64,000 bases of DNA from Defluviitaleaceae bacterium (GTDB lineage: Bacteria > Bacillota > Clostridia > Lachnospirales > WQUN01): the NCBI GenBank assembly GCA_009779755.1, contig WRDO01000012.1, forward strand, positions 18,074-82,073, written 5' to 3'. The notes under the pieces are model-generated. The model was given only the letters and a program-made list of their open reading frames with translations. It was not told where the DNA came from and made no database searches. Positions 46,278-55,691 of this stretch are shown piece after piece; position 1 is the stretch's first letter; the number at the start of each line of letters is the position of its first letter. A program made the position numbers and the translations under genes.

Positions 46278-47609
46278 ATGGGTAAAAAATTTACTTTCAT
46301 CGGCGCGGGTTCGCTGGGCTTTACGCGCGCATTGGCAAGGGACATCCTCAGTTACGAAGCATTTAAGGACGCGGAAATCTGCCTGATGGACATCCACGAG
46401 GGGCGTCTCGCGTATTCCAAACGCGCCATCGAAAAACTGATCAGCGCCGGAAACTACCCCGCCACCGTTACGGCCACCACCGACCGCCGCGAAGCGTTAA
46501 AAAATGCGGACGGCGTGTTGATCACCATTTTACAAGGCGGCGTTGACGTGTGGCGTCACGATATCGAAATCCCCAAAAAATACGGCGTGGACATCAATGT
46601 GGGTGACACGCGCGGACCCGCGGGGGTATTCCGCTTCCTGCGTACCGCACCCGTCATGCTGGATATCATCCGCGATGTGGAACAGGTATGCCCCAACGCC
46701 ATCGTGCTAAATTACACCAACCCCATGGCCATGTTGTGCGCGCACCTCCAGCGTATGAGCAAAGTCACCGTTTCCGGCTTGTGCCACAGCGTGCAGGGTA
46801 CGGCGTGGATGCTGGCCGATTGGCTGGGCGCGGGCGACGGCAACTATACCTACACTTGCGCGGGCATTAACCATCAAGCATTTTACCTTGATTTTAAAAT
46901 CGACGGGAAAGACGTTTATCCGCAGCTAAAGGACAAAGTAGCGAACGACCCCGCAATCCTCAACGCCGAACCCGTCCGCAACGAAATGTTCCTCCAATTC
47001 GGCTACTACCCCACCGAATCCTCGGGCCACAATTCCGAATACCTGCCGTGGTTCCGCAAGCGTAAGGACCTCATCGAAAAATATTGCCACCACGGCACCA
47101 ACTGGAACCCCGGCGAATACGCCTACATCCTCAACCAATACCTCGAAGCCGACGCCACATGGGAAGCCAAATTCAACGAATTCCTCGACAAACCCGAAGT
47201 TAACCTCGAGCGCGGCGGCGAATACGCGGCCAATATCTTCAACGCTCTCTTCGGTGACGGCGAACACTTCATGTTTAACGGCAACCACATGAACAACGGC
47301 ATCATCACCAACCTGCCGAAGCTCGCCTGTGTGGAAACCCCCGTACTTGCAACACCCCACGGCTTGTTATACCAACACGTCGGCGACCTGCCCGACAACC
47401 TCGCCACACTCATCAGCCTGTCCGCGCAAATAGAAAAGATGGCCGTAGACGCCGTCATCGAAGGTGACCCGTGGCTGGTTTATCAAGCAAATTTATTTGA
47501 TCCGCTAACAGCGGCGGTTTGCTCCATGCAGGAAATCAAGGATATGACGCAGGAGATGTTTAATAAAAACGCGGAATATCTTGGGTATTTTAAGACGTTG
47601 AAGATATAA
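46278..47609 (+). CDS. GH4 NAD-dependent glycosidase, alpha-galactosidase (MelA)-like
   Basis: 443 residues, cytosolic. NAD-binding [18 protein letters not shown] at the N-terminus; metal and redox motifs [20 protein letters not shown] and [13 protein letters not shown]. The CHSVQ form is typical of the alpha-galactosidase branch rather than of 6-phospho-glycosidases. GH4 uses NAD+ and Mn2+ by a redox-elimination route. It would release terminal alpha-galactosyl or alpha-galactosaminyl units from imported oligosaccharides. Last gene of the operon. Confidence 0.88.
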   Translation: MGKKFTFIGAGSLGFTRALARDILSYEAFKDAEICLMDIHEGRLAYSKRAIEKLISAGNYPATVTATTDRREALKNADGVLITILQGGVDVWRHDIEIPKKYGVDINVGDTRGPAGVFRFLRTAPVMLDIIRDVEQVCPNAIVLNYTNPMAMLCAHLQRMSKVTVSGLCHSVQGTAWMLADWLGAGDGNYTYTCAGINHQAFYLDFKIDGKDVYPQLKDKVANDPAILNAEPVRNEMFLQFGYYPTESSGHNSEYLPWFRKRKDLIEKYCHHGTNWNPGEYAYILNQYLEADATWEAKFNEFLDKPEVNLERGGEYAANIFNALFGDGEHFMFNGNHMNNGIITNLPKLACVETPVLATPHGLLYQHVGDLPDNLATLISLSAQIEKMAVDAVIEGDPWLVYQANLFDPLTAAVCSMQEIKDMTQEMFNKNAEYLGYFKTLKI

Positions 47610-47706
47610 ATTTTATACGTCACCCCGCTCGAAAGGGGCGCACTTATGTGCCGCAACCGGTTTGGTGTGTGCGTTAAATATGTGCTTTTATTATAAGGAG
47701 AAAATA

Positions 47707-48075
47707 ATGTTAAAATTCAGCGGAATTAACATCTCGTCGTATGACACAAAAAAAATGACGGAATTTTATCGCGACAAGCTCGGCTTATCTGTCATAGGCG
47801 ATGAGTTTGAAGCAGGTCGTAATTATGATAATTATGATGGGATTATGTTTGGCAACAAGGAAGGTGAACCAAAATTTTGGATATGGGATGCAAATGAATG
47901 GGCTAAGCCTTACGACGGTAACGTTTGCCTTATTTTTGACCATGATGACCTTGATAAACTGTACACAGAATTAAAAGCAAACGGCGTTGAACTTGACCCG
48001 CCCAAAACGGCCGATTGGGGTGGTCAAGAACTCGTCATGAAAGACCCCGACGGAAACACAATAATCGTTTTATAA
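47707..48075 (+). CDS. VOC (glyoxalase/bleomycin-resistance fold) family protein
   Basis: 122 residues from ATG 47707, with AAGGAGAAAATA upstream; an in-frame start at 47662 lacks an RBS. The fold is indicated by ISSYDTKKMTEFYRDKLGL and the closing ELVMKDPDGNTIIVL. Base composition is more AT-rich than the operon before it. Specific reaction unknown. Confidence 0.85.
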   Translation: MLKFSGINISSYDTKKMTEFYRDKLGLSVIGDEFEAGRNYDNYDGIMFGNKEGEPKFWIWDANEWAKPYDGNVCLIFDHDDLDKLYTELKANGVELDPPKTADWGGQELVMKDPDGNTIIVL

Positions 48076-48144
48076 TTGCGCAAAGAAGTATTAACAGCGT
48101 TATTTCCACCCTCCCGCAACGAAATAAAAAAAGGGGGCCATCCC

Positions 48145-48675
48145 ATGAAAGCGGATTTAACACCCGAAATTGAAAAATTAATCGAAGAACGCGTCAAAGC
48201 AAAGGAAAAAGAAATGATCAAAGGCTTCGACGATTTTATGTTCAACAAGCTGGGTAAAATTATCAGGGCCATGAAGGAACGCTTCGGGGAAGAAGCCTAC
48301 GGCGTTATCGTGGAAACTAACCGCGAAGAGGTTAAACAACAATGGCGGAAAAAAGCGGAAGACCACGGCGATAGTTCAATAGAATCGTTAATTAAACTCC
48401 TTTGGGAACCGTTGAATGAACACAACGGCTTTGGATATACGATGGAAAAAACGGATGAGGGCGTCCAAATGACCTGCACAAGGTGCCCCGGTGCCGAAAT
48501 CGCCCAACGCCTTGGCTGTGGAAAGGAACTGTACCATGAGTTTTGCAAAAACGATTGGTCCATCGTGGAAGGTTTTAACCCCAACATCGGTTTTACCATG
48601 ACAAAAACCCTCATGCAGGGAGACGATTGTTGCAACCATTTTTATTATTACAAGGACGGAACCGGGGAAAGTTAA
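48145..48675 (+). CDS. L-2-amino-thiazoline-4-carboxylate hydrolase-like protein
   Basis: 176 residues from ATG 48145 (AAGGGGG seven bases upstream). The Cys-rich second half (MTCTRCPGAEIAQRLGCGKE; FCKNDWSIVEGFNPNIGFT; GDDCCNHFYYY) is characteristic of this family (PF14196-type). Members are widespread in clostridia and mostly uncharacterised beyond the founding cysteine-pathway enzyme. Its stop overlaps the convergent amidohydrolase stop. Confidence 0.75.
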   Translation: MKADLTPEIEKLIEERVKAKEKEMIKGFDDFMFNKLGKIIRAMKERFGEEAYGVIVETNREEVKQQWRKKAEDHGDSSIESLIKLLWEPLNEHNGFGYTMEKTDEGVQMTCTRCPGAEIAQRLGCGKELYHEFCKNDWSIVEGFNPNIGFTMTKTLMQGDDCCNHFYYYKDGTGES

Positions 48676-49730
48676 AGCGCTCCCACCCTTTTTAGCAACC
48701 CCAACACGTTCCCCGAATAGAACTTTCCCAGCACTTCATCCGGCAAGCCCAGACCATAAATATACCAACGCCCCTGCCCCCAACCCCATTCGGGTATAGC
48801 GCGGAAATATTCGTCATAGGTTTCGAAGAAGCGGAAATGTTGGTTATAGAAATTCGGCTCAAACTCCGTCCCGCCGAAACCCGCGTCGGTGCCGAAGAGA
48901 ATCCGGTCTTGGTATTTGATAAAAAATTCGCGGGCGGTGTAGGGCTGGCGACCCAGCAAATTGTTACGTGCGGCAGTATCGATATACATGTTGGGGTGCC
49001 TGTCCAGCTGCGCGCCCACCCAGCCCAAATCCTCCGCGTTGGAGCCCACATGGGGGATGATAAAAGTGGTGTCGGGATTCGCGCCGATCAGGTTATCCTG
49101 CGCTTGCAATAGTGTTTCAAAGGAGTGGTGACCGTCGCCGTAGAACACCCAATCCGGGTACTCCACCAGACTTTCGTAAAATTCGTTGTGCCTGTCCACG
49201 GGGGTAAAAAAGGATTTGGGATCGGCGATGTGGAAGAGGATGAGCATATTATACTTCGCGGCGGCTTCCCATATGGGGCGCAGGCGGTCGTCGTCGGGCA
49301 GGATACGTTTGCCCGAAGAATCCTTGATACCGCAACCGATATTCTTCCAAAATTTGAGGCCATGTACGCCCATCGCTTTCATTTCACGCAACGTTTTAGC
49401 CGCATAAGCGGGGAAATCGGGCTCCTCAAAGCGCGATACGTCCACGGAGGCGAAGGTATGAAAAAAATCTTCATATCCCTTAAAATACGAAAGATGTTCC
49501 TTCAGCGCGTCGCCCCAAAACATTTTTAAATTAATCGCGCCGAAAATACCCGAACGTTTTAATCCATCCACGGCGGATTTTACGTCAACCGATTCGCGGC
49601 CGCCCATTTGCAAGGCACCCATGTGGAGATGCGCATCAAAAACGGGGAAACGGGGTTTGGTGATTTTCGTTTCCTTCACCGTAAGCATGGACGTGGGTTC
49701 GTAATCCCTGAGTAATAAATGATCCTTCAT
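48672..49730 (-). CDS. Amidohydrolase_2-type metal-dependent hydrolase
   Basis: 352 residues, TIM-barrel fold with FDAHLHMG near the N-terminus (metal-binding HxH), ILFHIADP, TFIIPHVGSN, and ILFGTDAGFGG near residue 280 (the metal-binding Asp). The family hydrolyses lactones, amides or decarboxylates acids; no substrate can be named. It is divergent from the Gfo/Idh/MocA gene and shares a 60-bp promoter region with it, so a joint pathway with the oxidoreductase (for example a sugar lactone) is possible. Confidence 0.85.
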   Translation of the reverse strand: MKDHLLLRDYEPTSMLTVKETKITKPRFPVFDAHLHMGALQMGGRESVDVKSAVDGLKRSGIFGAINLKMFWGDALKEHLSYFKGYEDFFHTFASVDVSRFEEPDFPAYAAKTLREMKAMGVHGLKFWKNIGCGIKDSSGKRILPDDDRLRPIWEAAAKYNMLILFHIADPKSFFTPVDRHNEFYESLVEYPDWVFYGDGHHSFETLLQAQDNLIGANPDTTFIIPHVGSNAEDLGWVGAQLDRHPNMYIDTAARNNLLGRQPYTAREFFIKYQDRILFGTDAGFGGTEFEPNFYNQHFRFFETYDEYFRAIPEWGWGQGRWYIYGLGLPDEVLGKFYSGNVLGLLKRVGAL

Positions 49731-49762
49731 ATCCTACTCCTTCGGAATCGGGTTTTTCCTTT

Positions 49763-49770
49763 ATTATACA
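49763..49770. promoter_or_regulatory. Overlapping -10 elements of divergent promoters
   Basis: TATAAT on the minus strand (49763-49768) and TATACA on the plus strand (49765-49770) overlap between the amidohydrolase and the oxidoreductase genes. The -35 regions are weak. Confidence 0.35.
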
Positions 49771-49790
49771 ACATTCAACGGAGGTAATGC

Positions 49791-51020
49791 ATGAAAAAGA
49801 CAGCGATTCTCATTGGTGCGGGTCAACGGGGCGTCATTTACGCCGGCTTCGCCCTTTCCCACCCCGATGAACTTGAAATCGTGGGCGTCGCCGAAGCCGA
49901 CCCCACCCGCCGCGAACAAGCGCGGAAAAAATTCAACCTTTCCCCCGAGGTGTGCCTCGACACGTGGGAAGACGTATTCAAACGTGAAAAATGGGCGGAC
50001 GCCGTTTTGATTTGCACGCAGGACACGATGCACTTCGAACCCGTGATGGCCGCCATACGCCAAGGATACGACATCCTGCTGGAAAAACCGATCTCCCCGT
50101 CGGAAACAGAATGCATAGAAATCGCCAAAGCCGCCGAAGAAGCGGGCATTAAGGGTATGGTATGCCATGTACTGCGTTATACGCCCTTTTTCTCGCAGGT
50201 CAAAAAACTCATCGAAAGCGGCGCGATCGGTAATGTCGTGACCTTCGTGCATAACGAAAACGTCGGCGATACCCACCACGCGCACAGCTTCACACGCGGG
50301 CATTGGCGCAACACGAAGGAAAGCAGCCCCATGATCCTCGCCAAATCCTGCCATGACTTGGACATCATGCAATGGCTGGTGGGCAGGAAGTGCGTAGCCT
50401 TACAATCCTTCGGTTCGCTTACGTTTTTTAATGAAAGGAACAAACCCGCCGAAGCCCCGCCCCGCTGTACCGATGGCTGCACCGCGGAATGCCCTTACGA
50501 CGCCCGCAAGTTGTACTTGCGAAGCCAAAACGGCTGGTTCCGTTCCGTGGCGGCAGGCTACCAAAACCCGACCGACGCCGACGTTGAGCAGGCGCTTAAA
50601 ACCGGTCCGTACGGCCGATGTGTTTTCCAATGCGACAATGACGTGGTTGACCATCAAACCGTCAACATGCTTTTCGAAGACGGCATTACCGCCGTGTTTT
50701 CCATGTCCTCCTTTACGCCGGACATCAGCCGCTCGTTTAAGATTATGGGCACGAAGGGACAAATCAAGGCGCACACCTACGAAAAAACGATTCACTTGAC
50801 CGACTTCACCATCCGCGAAGAACGTGAAATCCCCATCGAAACCGCGGAGGGCGGCCACGACGGCGGTGACATCGGCATCATGAAATCCTTTTGCGCTTAC
50901 TTAAGGGGCGAGGTTTCCGGTTCGCAGGTTTCCGAAATACGTATTTCCGCCGAAAATCATCGCTTGTGCTTCAAAGCGGAGGAATCCCGAATCAACGGGG
51001 GCAAGCTGATAACATTATAA
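49791..51020 (+). CDS. Gfo/Idh/MocA family NAD(P)-dependent oxidoreductase
   Basis: 409 residues. Rossmann start KTAILIGAGQRGVIYAG, the EKPIS motif near residue 102 and the C-terminal sheet with HDLDIMQWL. An unusual Cys cluster (CTDGCTAECPYDARK) lies near residue 230. Enzymes of this fold oxidise sugars or inositols, or act as NAD-dependent glycosidases (GH109-type). GGAGG is seven bases before the ATG. It is followed after a 12-base gap by the GH9-like gene, so the two act together. Confidence 0.9.
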   Translation: MKKTAILIGAGQRGVIYAGFALSHPDELEIVGVAEADPTRREQARKKFNLSPEVCLDTWEDVFKREKWADAVLICTQDTMHFEPVMAAIRQGYDILLEKPISPSETECIEIAKAAEEAGIKGMVCHVLRYTPFFSQVKKLIESGAIGNVVTFVHNENVGDTHHAHSFTRGHWRNTKESSPMILAKSCHDLDIMQWLVGRKCVALQSFGSLTFFNERNKPAEAPPRCTDGCTAECPYDARKLYLRSQNGWFRSVAAGYQNPTDADVEQALKTGPYGRCVFQCDNDVVDHQTVNMLFEDGITAVFSMSSFTPDISRSFKIMGTKGQIKAHTYEKTIHLTDFTIREEREIPIETAEGGHDGGDIGIMKSFCAYLRGEVSGSQVSEIRISAENHRLCFKAEESRINGGKLITL

Positions 51021-51032
51021 GGAGTGAATGAT

Positions 51033-53333
51033 ATGGAAAATCATTTTATATTAAATGAAGAAGCCGGTTATTTTATTAACGGCGGCGTTAACGTGATGGG
51101 GTTCGACGATTTCTACCCGGTGGGGCACCAAGGCGGCGTAAGTATCGTCATGCACGGTAACCGCGTCGCCGCATGCGGTGATTTACGCTTCGCACGGCAT
51201 ACCCCCGGGTGGGGCGGCTTCCCGATACAAGGCGAACGTGTAATAAAGGGAGATACGATTTCGACTGCCTTGCACTTCGCAAATGAAGCGGAAGGCAAAT
51301 GTTTGGATTATACGATTACGATCAAAGGCGCGGGTGCTTCCGTGACCGTAACGGCGGATTTGAAAAGCCCCGTACCGGAGGGCTGTACGTTAATATTACG
51401 TATGGAATTGTTCCCCGGCGCCTTATTCGGCAAGCCGTGGATGATGGATGGTAAACACGGGATATTCCCCGACCAACCTAACGGCCCGTTAAATGAACCC
51501 TACGCCGCGGGCCGCCGTTTCGTGATACGGCCCGATTGCGTTTTCAACCGCTTCGTAATCGAAACCAACGGCGCGGACTTGCATCTTTACGACGAACGTA
51601 TGGAAAATAACCAAGGCTGGTTCGTTATAAACAGTTTAATCGAAGCGGGTGAAAGCAAAGCGGAATGGACCATCACGCCCAATGTGGTGGAGGGTTGGTT
51701 GTATACCCCCGTGGTGCAAGCCTCGCAAGTGGGCTACCACACAAACCAGCCGAAAACGGCTGTCATCGAATTGGATAAGAACGATACTTCCCATGAAAAA
51801 CCCACCCTGTACAGGATAACGGAAAAAGGCACGGAGGTCGTTTGGTCGGAAAGCGGCCAATCGTGGGGTTCATTCCTGCGCTATCATTATCTGAAGTTCG
51901 ATTTTTCCCACATAAAAGAGGAAGGTTTGTATAAGGTCGTTTACGGCGGGTCGGAATCCTCTGTTTTCCGCATTGCGCCCGATGTATACGACCGCGGCAT
52001 ATGGCAGCCCGTATTGGAGTATTTCCTTCCCGTACAAATGTGCCACATGCGGGTCAACGAAAAAAGCCGTTGTTGGCACGGCTATTGCCACGATGACGAC
52101 GCCTTGATGGCACCGATCAACCATTTGCATTTCGACGGGTATGAGCAAGGCCCGTCCACTTTATGCGACTATCAACCGGGCGAGCATGTGCCGGGGCTTA
52201 ACGTGGGCGGCTGGCACGACGCGGGCGACGACGATTTGCGCGTGGAGTCGCAAGCGACGGAATTCTATATCCTGTCATTGGCATACGAGACTTTCGGCAT
52301 CGATTACGACGTGACGACGGTAAACCAAGAAACGCGGGTATGCGAAATCCACCAACCCGACGGGAAAAACGATATATTGCAACAAGTCGAACACGGTGTG
52401 CTGTCCGTCGTAGGCGCGTACCGAGCGCTGGGGCGCTTGTACCGCGGCATCATCACCAATAACATGAAGCAATACACCCTGATGGGCGACCCCGCCATGC
52501 AAACGGATAATCTAAAAAATACCCCCGACGACCGTTGGGTCTTTACCGAGGACAACCCGCCGCGCGAACTGACGACCGCCGCCCAATTAGCCGCCGCCGC
52601 ACGCGTGTTGAAAGGGTTTAACGATGAGTTAGCCGCGCAAGCGCTGGAAGCCGCAAGCGAATTATTCGCCGTCACGCGGGTATCGGACGATAAAACAACA
52701 TCCGCGAAAATCCACGCCGCCGTCGAATTATTCCTTACCACAAGCGAAGAAATATACAAGGGATTCGTCTTATCGCAAACGGTATTTATTACGGAGCATA
52801 TTTGGCGTGTGGGTTGGTTTATCGGGCGGTTCGAAAAAGCCATAAACGACGCGACCTTCACCCAAGCCATCCGCGCCGCGCTCCCCGCTTATAAGGAATC
52901 CCTCGACCGACGCTCCGCCGAAACCCCGTACGGCATACCCTACCGTCCCCACATTTGGGGTGCCGGGTGGGATATCCAACGCATGGGTTACGAATATTAT
53001 TTCCTGCACCGCGCGTACCCGGATATCTTCGACCCTTCCATGATATACAACGCGCTCAACTTCGTGTTGGGTTGCCACCCCGGGTCGAATAACATGTCCT
53101 TCGCCTCCGGCATCGGCGCGAAGTCGGCCCTCGTCGCCTACGGCTGGAACCGCGCGGATTGGTCATGGGTACCCGGCGGCGTAATCTCCGGCACCGCCCT
53201 CATCCGCCCCGACCTGCCCGAACTCCTGATATGGCCATTCCTTTGGCAGCAAACCGAATATGTAATGGGCGGCGGCTCGTCGCATTTTATGTTCCTCGTG
53301 CTGGCCGCACAACAAATCGCAAAGGGGGAATAA
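51033..53333 (+). CDS. GH9-family glycosidase, cytosolic
   Basis: 766 residues from ATG 51033 (AGGAG eight bases upstream; a GTG at 51024 is too close to it). Residues 1-220 are an extra beta-rich N-terminal region. A cellulase-type Ig-like module follows (QASQVGYHTNQPKTAVIELD). The (alpha/alpha)6 barrel carries the catalytic base region GGWHDAGDDD (~residue 393) and the likely acid Glu in QQTEYVMGGG (~741). No signal peptide, so it works on imported oligosaccharides. Cytosolic GH9 enzymes of other bacteria include exo-beta-glucosaminidases; substrate here is unknown. Confidence 0.88.
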   Translation: MENHFILNEEAGYFINGGVNVMGFDDFYPVGHQGGVSIVMHGNRVAACGDLRFARHTPGWGGFPIQGERVIKGDTISTALHFANEAEGKCLDYTITIKGAGASVTVTADLKSPVPEGCTLILRMELFPGALFGKPWMMDGKHGIFPDQPNGPLNEPYAAGRRFVIRPDCVFNRFVIETNGADLHLYDERMENNQGWFVINSLIEAGESKAEWTITPNVVEGWLYTPVVQASQVGYHTNQPKTAVIELDKNDTSHEKPTLYRITEKGTEVVWSESGQSWGSFLRYHYLKFDFSHIKEEGLYKVVYGGSESSVFRIAPDVYDRGIWQPVLEYFLPVQMCHMRVNEKSRCWHGYCHDDDALMAPINHLHFDGYEQGPSTLCDYQPGEHVPGLNVGGWHDAGDDDLRVESQATEFYILSLAYETFGIDYDVTTVNQETRVCEIHQPDGKNDILQQVEHGVLSVVGAYRALGRLYRGIITNNMKQYTLMGDPAMQTDNLKNTPDDRWVFTEDNPPRELTTAAQLAAAARVLKGFNDELAAQALEAASELFAVTRVSDDKTTSAKIHAAVELFLTTSEEIYKGFVLSQTVFITEHIWRVGWFIGRFEKAINDATFTQAIRAALPAYKESLDRRSAETPYGIPYRPHIWGAGWDIQRMGYEYYFLHRAYPDIFDPSMIYNALNFVLGCHPGSNNMSFASGIGAKSALVAYGWNRADWSWVPGGVISGTALIRPDLPELLIWPFLWQQTEYVMGGGSSHFMFLVLAAQQIAKGE

Positions 53334-53424
53334 ACCCGCAAAGTAAAACGAGCACCACCTTATGCCGATCGCGGATCAGCATGTACAAAGTGATGCCCGC
53401 TTTCATTTAAACTGTAGGCAATAC

Positions 53425-55224
53425 TTATTTGCCGGCCATTTGACGTTCTTGGGCTTCGATCATCTTCTTAAACGTGTGTCCCGAACGAAGCGAGGTTTCG
53501 TCGGGGGGTTGGTTGGGTAAACCGGGGGGTTGGTCATGTAACCGATCAACCGGTTTGTCGTTTGTTTGGCAGGTTAACTGGTCGGTTACTTGTTTTAATG
53601 GACGGCCGCGTTCACGTAAGCGTTTGAGGTATTTTTCCGTGGTATCCCCGGTGAAGACCTTGATTTCGAAACGGAGAGCCGTTCCCCCCTCCGGCGTGAT
53701 GAAAATCTTATCAATGTACTTGTCCACAAACTCCTTGCCGATGATGTTTTTCGCCGCGTCACGCTCCGCTTCTTGCAATACACGGCGGATGGTGTCGATG
53801 TGCTTCTTGTATTCATCCTTTGAATTACGTTGTTCTTCCAACTCCATCAATTCTCGTTCGGCGGCTTCAATTTCGTCATTGCATTGCTTTTTCATGGAAA
53901 TGAAATCCTTGTCGGAAATCTGACCCGTCACATTGTATTCCAATAGTTTCGTCTTTTTTTTAATGGCCAAGTCGATGCGCCGTTCCTGTTCCTTGACCCG
54001 CTTGGGGATGTCGCCGTCCTCGTCCAACGATTTATACATACGGATATACTCCTCAATGAGGGCCTGCGCATCGGCTTCCGTTTCTTTGAATACCTCAAAC
54101 AGCAAAGGCTTGATTTCTTCTTCGTATATCGCAAACGACGCGCACGAATCGCCGCCGTTATTGATTTTTCCGCTACACACCCATTTGCTGTTGTTCGGGC
54201 CTTTGGTGCGCTTTGACTCGCGGCGGTAGTAGGGCATCCCGCAAGCCATGCAGAACAACTTCCCAGTCAGCAGGTTGGCGTGGTTACATATCCCCTGCCG
54301 ATTTTTCACGTCCTCACTACGTTTGTTCAAAATTTCGTTTGCCTTGTCCCACAACTCCTCCGAAACGATGGCGGGAACCAGCTCGCCGGTTTCATCCTTG
54401 AACATCACCCACTCTTCCGGCGGTAGGAACTTTTGTTTCTTGGTGAACATATCCACGACTTTGACTTTGTTGCCCACGTAGTAACCCTTATACTTCGGGT
54501 TTGAAATAACGTTGGACATGGTGGAATGAGCGATTTTATTGCCGTTGAGGTTGCGGTAGCCCTTATCCCAAAAGATTTTTTCGATTTGCTTCATGCTGTA
54601 CTCGCCGGTCGCGTAATAACCGAACAACTCCCGTATCATTTCGGCTTCGGTTTCGTCGATGACGAGCTTCTTATCCTGCTTCACGTAGCCAAGGATACGG
54701 CTGTTACCCAACACCACGCTTTTTTTTATCGCTTGTTGGTGGCCGAACTTGATGCGGCTGGACAGCTTACGTAGCTCGTCCTGTGCGATGCCGGACATGA
54801 TGATGAGCCGCAGCTCGCTGTCTTCGTCCAACGTGTTGATGTTATCGTTTTGAAAGAACACCCCCACCCCGGCTGACAACAATTCGCGGGTGAACGATAT
54901 GCTGTCTAAAGTGTTACGTGCGAATCGGGTGATTTCCTTCGTGATGATCAAATCGAATTTACCGTCCTTGCCATCCTTTATCATTTGATGGAAGCGCTCA
55001 CGCTTTTTGGTGGATATGCCGGAAATCCCTTCATCGATATACCCCGGCACGAAGACCCATTTTTCATTTCGACGGATAAGTTCGTCGTAATAGGAGATTT
55101 GATTTCCGAGTGAATTCAACTGCTCGTCCGATTCGCTGGATACGCGGGCATAGAACGTCACGCGTAGGGGGATGTCGTAGATGGTCTTGGTTTTGATTTG
55201 CTGACGGATATTATGTATGTCCAT
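53425..55224 (-). CDS. Large serine recombinase of a second element
   Basis: 599 residues from ATG 55224 (AAGGAGCCATTC upstream). The resolvase domain has FYARVSSESDEQ with the catalytic Ser and TKEITRFARNTLDS. The recombinase domain (ILGYVKQDKKLVID), a zinc ribbon (CMACGMPYYRR) and a long coiled coil (~430-500) follow. The C-terminal ~55 residues are Gln/Pro/Asp-rich (DKPVDRLHDQPPGLPNQPPD) and unlike the core. It lies 92 bases after the GH9 gene, so the element end is probably between them. Not closely related to the pair at 15614-18624. Confidence 0.93.
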   Translation of the reverse strand: MDIHNIRQQIKTKTIYDIPLRVTFYARVSSESDEQLNSLGNQISYYDELIRRNEKWVFVPGYIDEGISGISTKKRERFHQMIKDGKDGKFDLIITKEITRFARNTLDSISFTRELLSAGVGVFFQNDNINTLDEDSELRLIIMSGIAQDELRKLSSRIKFGHQQAIKKSVVLGNSRILGYVKQDKKLVIDETEAEMIRELFGYYATGEYSMKQIEKIFWDKGYRNLNGNKIAHSTMSNVISNPKYKGYYVGNKVKVVDMFTKKQKFLPPEEWVMFKDETGELVPAIVSEELWDKANEILNKRSEDVKNRQGICNHANLLTGKLFCMACGMPYYRRESKRTKGPNNSKWVCSGKINNGGDSCASFAIYEEEIKPLLFEVFKETEADAQALIEEYIRMYKSLDEDGDIPKRVKEQERRIDLAIKKKTKLLEYNVTGQISDKDFISMKKQCNDEIEAAERELMELEEQRNSKDEYKKHIDTIRRVLQEAERDAAKNIIGKEFVDKYIDKIFITPEGGTALRFEIKVFTGDTTEKYLKRLRERGRPLKQVTDQLTCQTNDKPVDRLHDQPPGLPNQPPDETSLRSGHTFKKMIEAQERQMAGK

Positions 55225-55301
55225 GAATGGCTCCTTAATATATTTTATGGTTCGCTGCATCATTACTTTCCAATAACAGAATAATGCATATTTAACAATA
55301 A

Positions 55302-55336
55302 CGCAAGGGGAACCGTATCGTTCAGCTCCCCTTGCG
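55302..55336 (-). terminator. Hairpin after the 51-residue gene
   Basis: CGCAAGGGGA (55302-55311) pairs with TCCCCTTGCG (55327-55336); TTATTGTT follows on the minus strand. It may lower read-through into the recombinase. Confidence 0.6.
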
Positions 55337-55342
55337 TTTCCC

Positions 55343-55498
55343 TTACCGCTCCCTTGCGGGCGGCTTGCGGGTTTCGATTTTTACCGCCATCTTGTTCCGT
55401 TCCGTTTCGCCGATGATTTTACGTTTGTATAATTCCTGATTAAAGTAGTGGAGCCATATCTTTTCATTCGCTTCCTTCATCTTCGCTTTAAGATTCAA
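55343..55498 (-). CDS. 51-residue basic protein upstream of the recombinase
   Basis: TTG start with AAGGAGG seven bases upstream, a textbook RBS. The protein is basic and helical (NEKIWLHYFNQELYKRKIIG), ending in an Arg/Pro-rich tail. I do not recognise a family. Short basic proteins of this kind often precede serine recombinases of small elements and might act as directionality or accessory factors; that is inference. Confidence 0.65.
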   Translation of the reverse strand: MNLKAKMKEANEKIWLHYFNQELYKRKIIGETERNKMAVKIETRKPPARER

Positions 55499-55600
55499 TA
55501 ACCGACCTCCTTATCGTTTTCATTATTTTTCACATTTTGGATTTTTTTATGCAAAATCTTTCATGGGCATATTTACTTGTTCATCGCGTTGTGATACTAT

Positions 55601-55657
55601 GCAGTGAAGTCAGCTTCATATACGCTACGCGCATATTATCATGCAGTTTGCTTCATG
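55601..55657. promoter_or_regulatory. Candidate operator region of the XRE gene
   Basis: TGAAG-TCAG-CTTCA (55605-55618) is an inverted repeat. ATGCAGT followed by GCTTCAT recurs in two spaced arrangements (about 55599-55619 and 55642-55656). This fits binding by a dimeric XRE regulator between divergent genes. Confidence 0.45.
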
Positions 55658-55691
55658 TCAATAGTGGGGTAAACTAAAATAGGAAGTGCAC

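Noticed and set aside
49791..51020. Direct assignment as a GH109-type alpha-N-acetylgalactosaminidase
   Set aside because: The fold is shared by many dehydrogenases; I see no GH109-specific signature, only the general Rossmann and EKP motifs.
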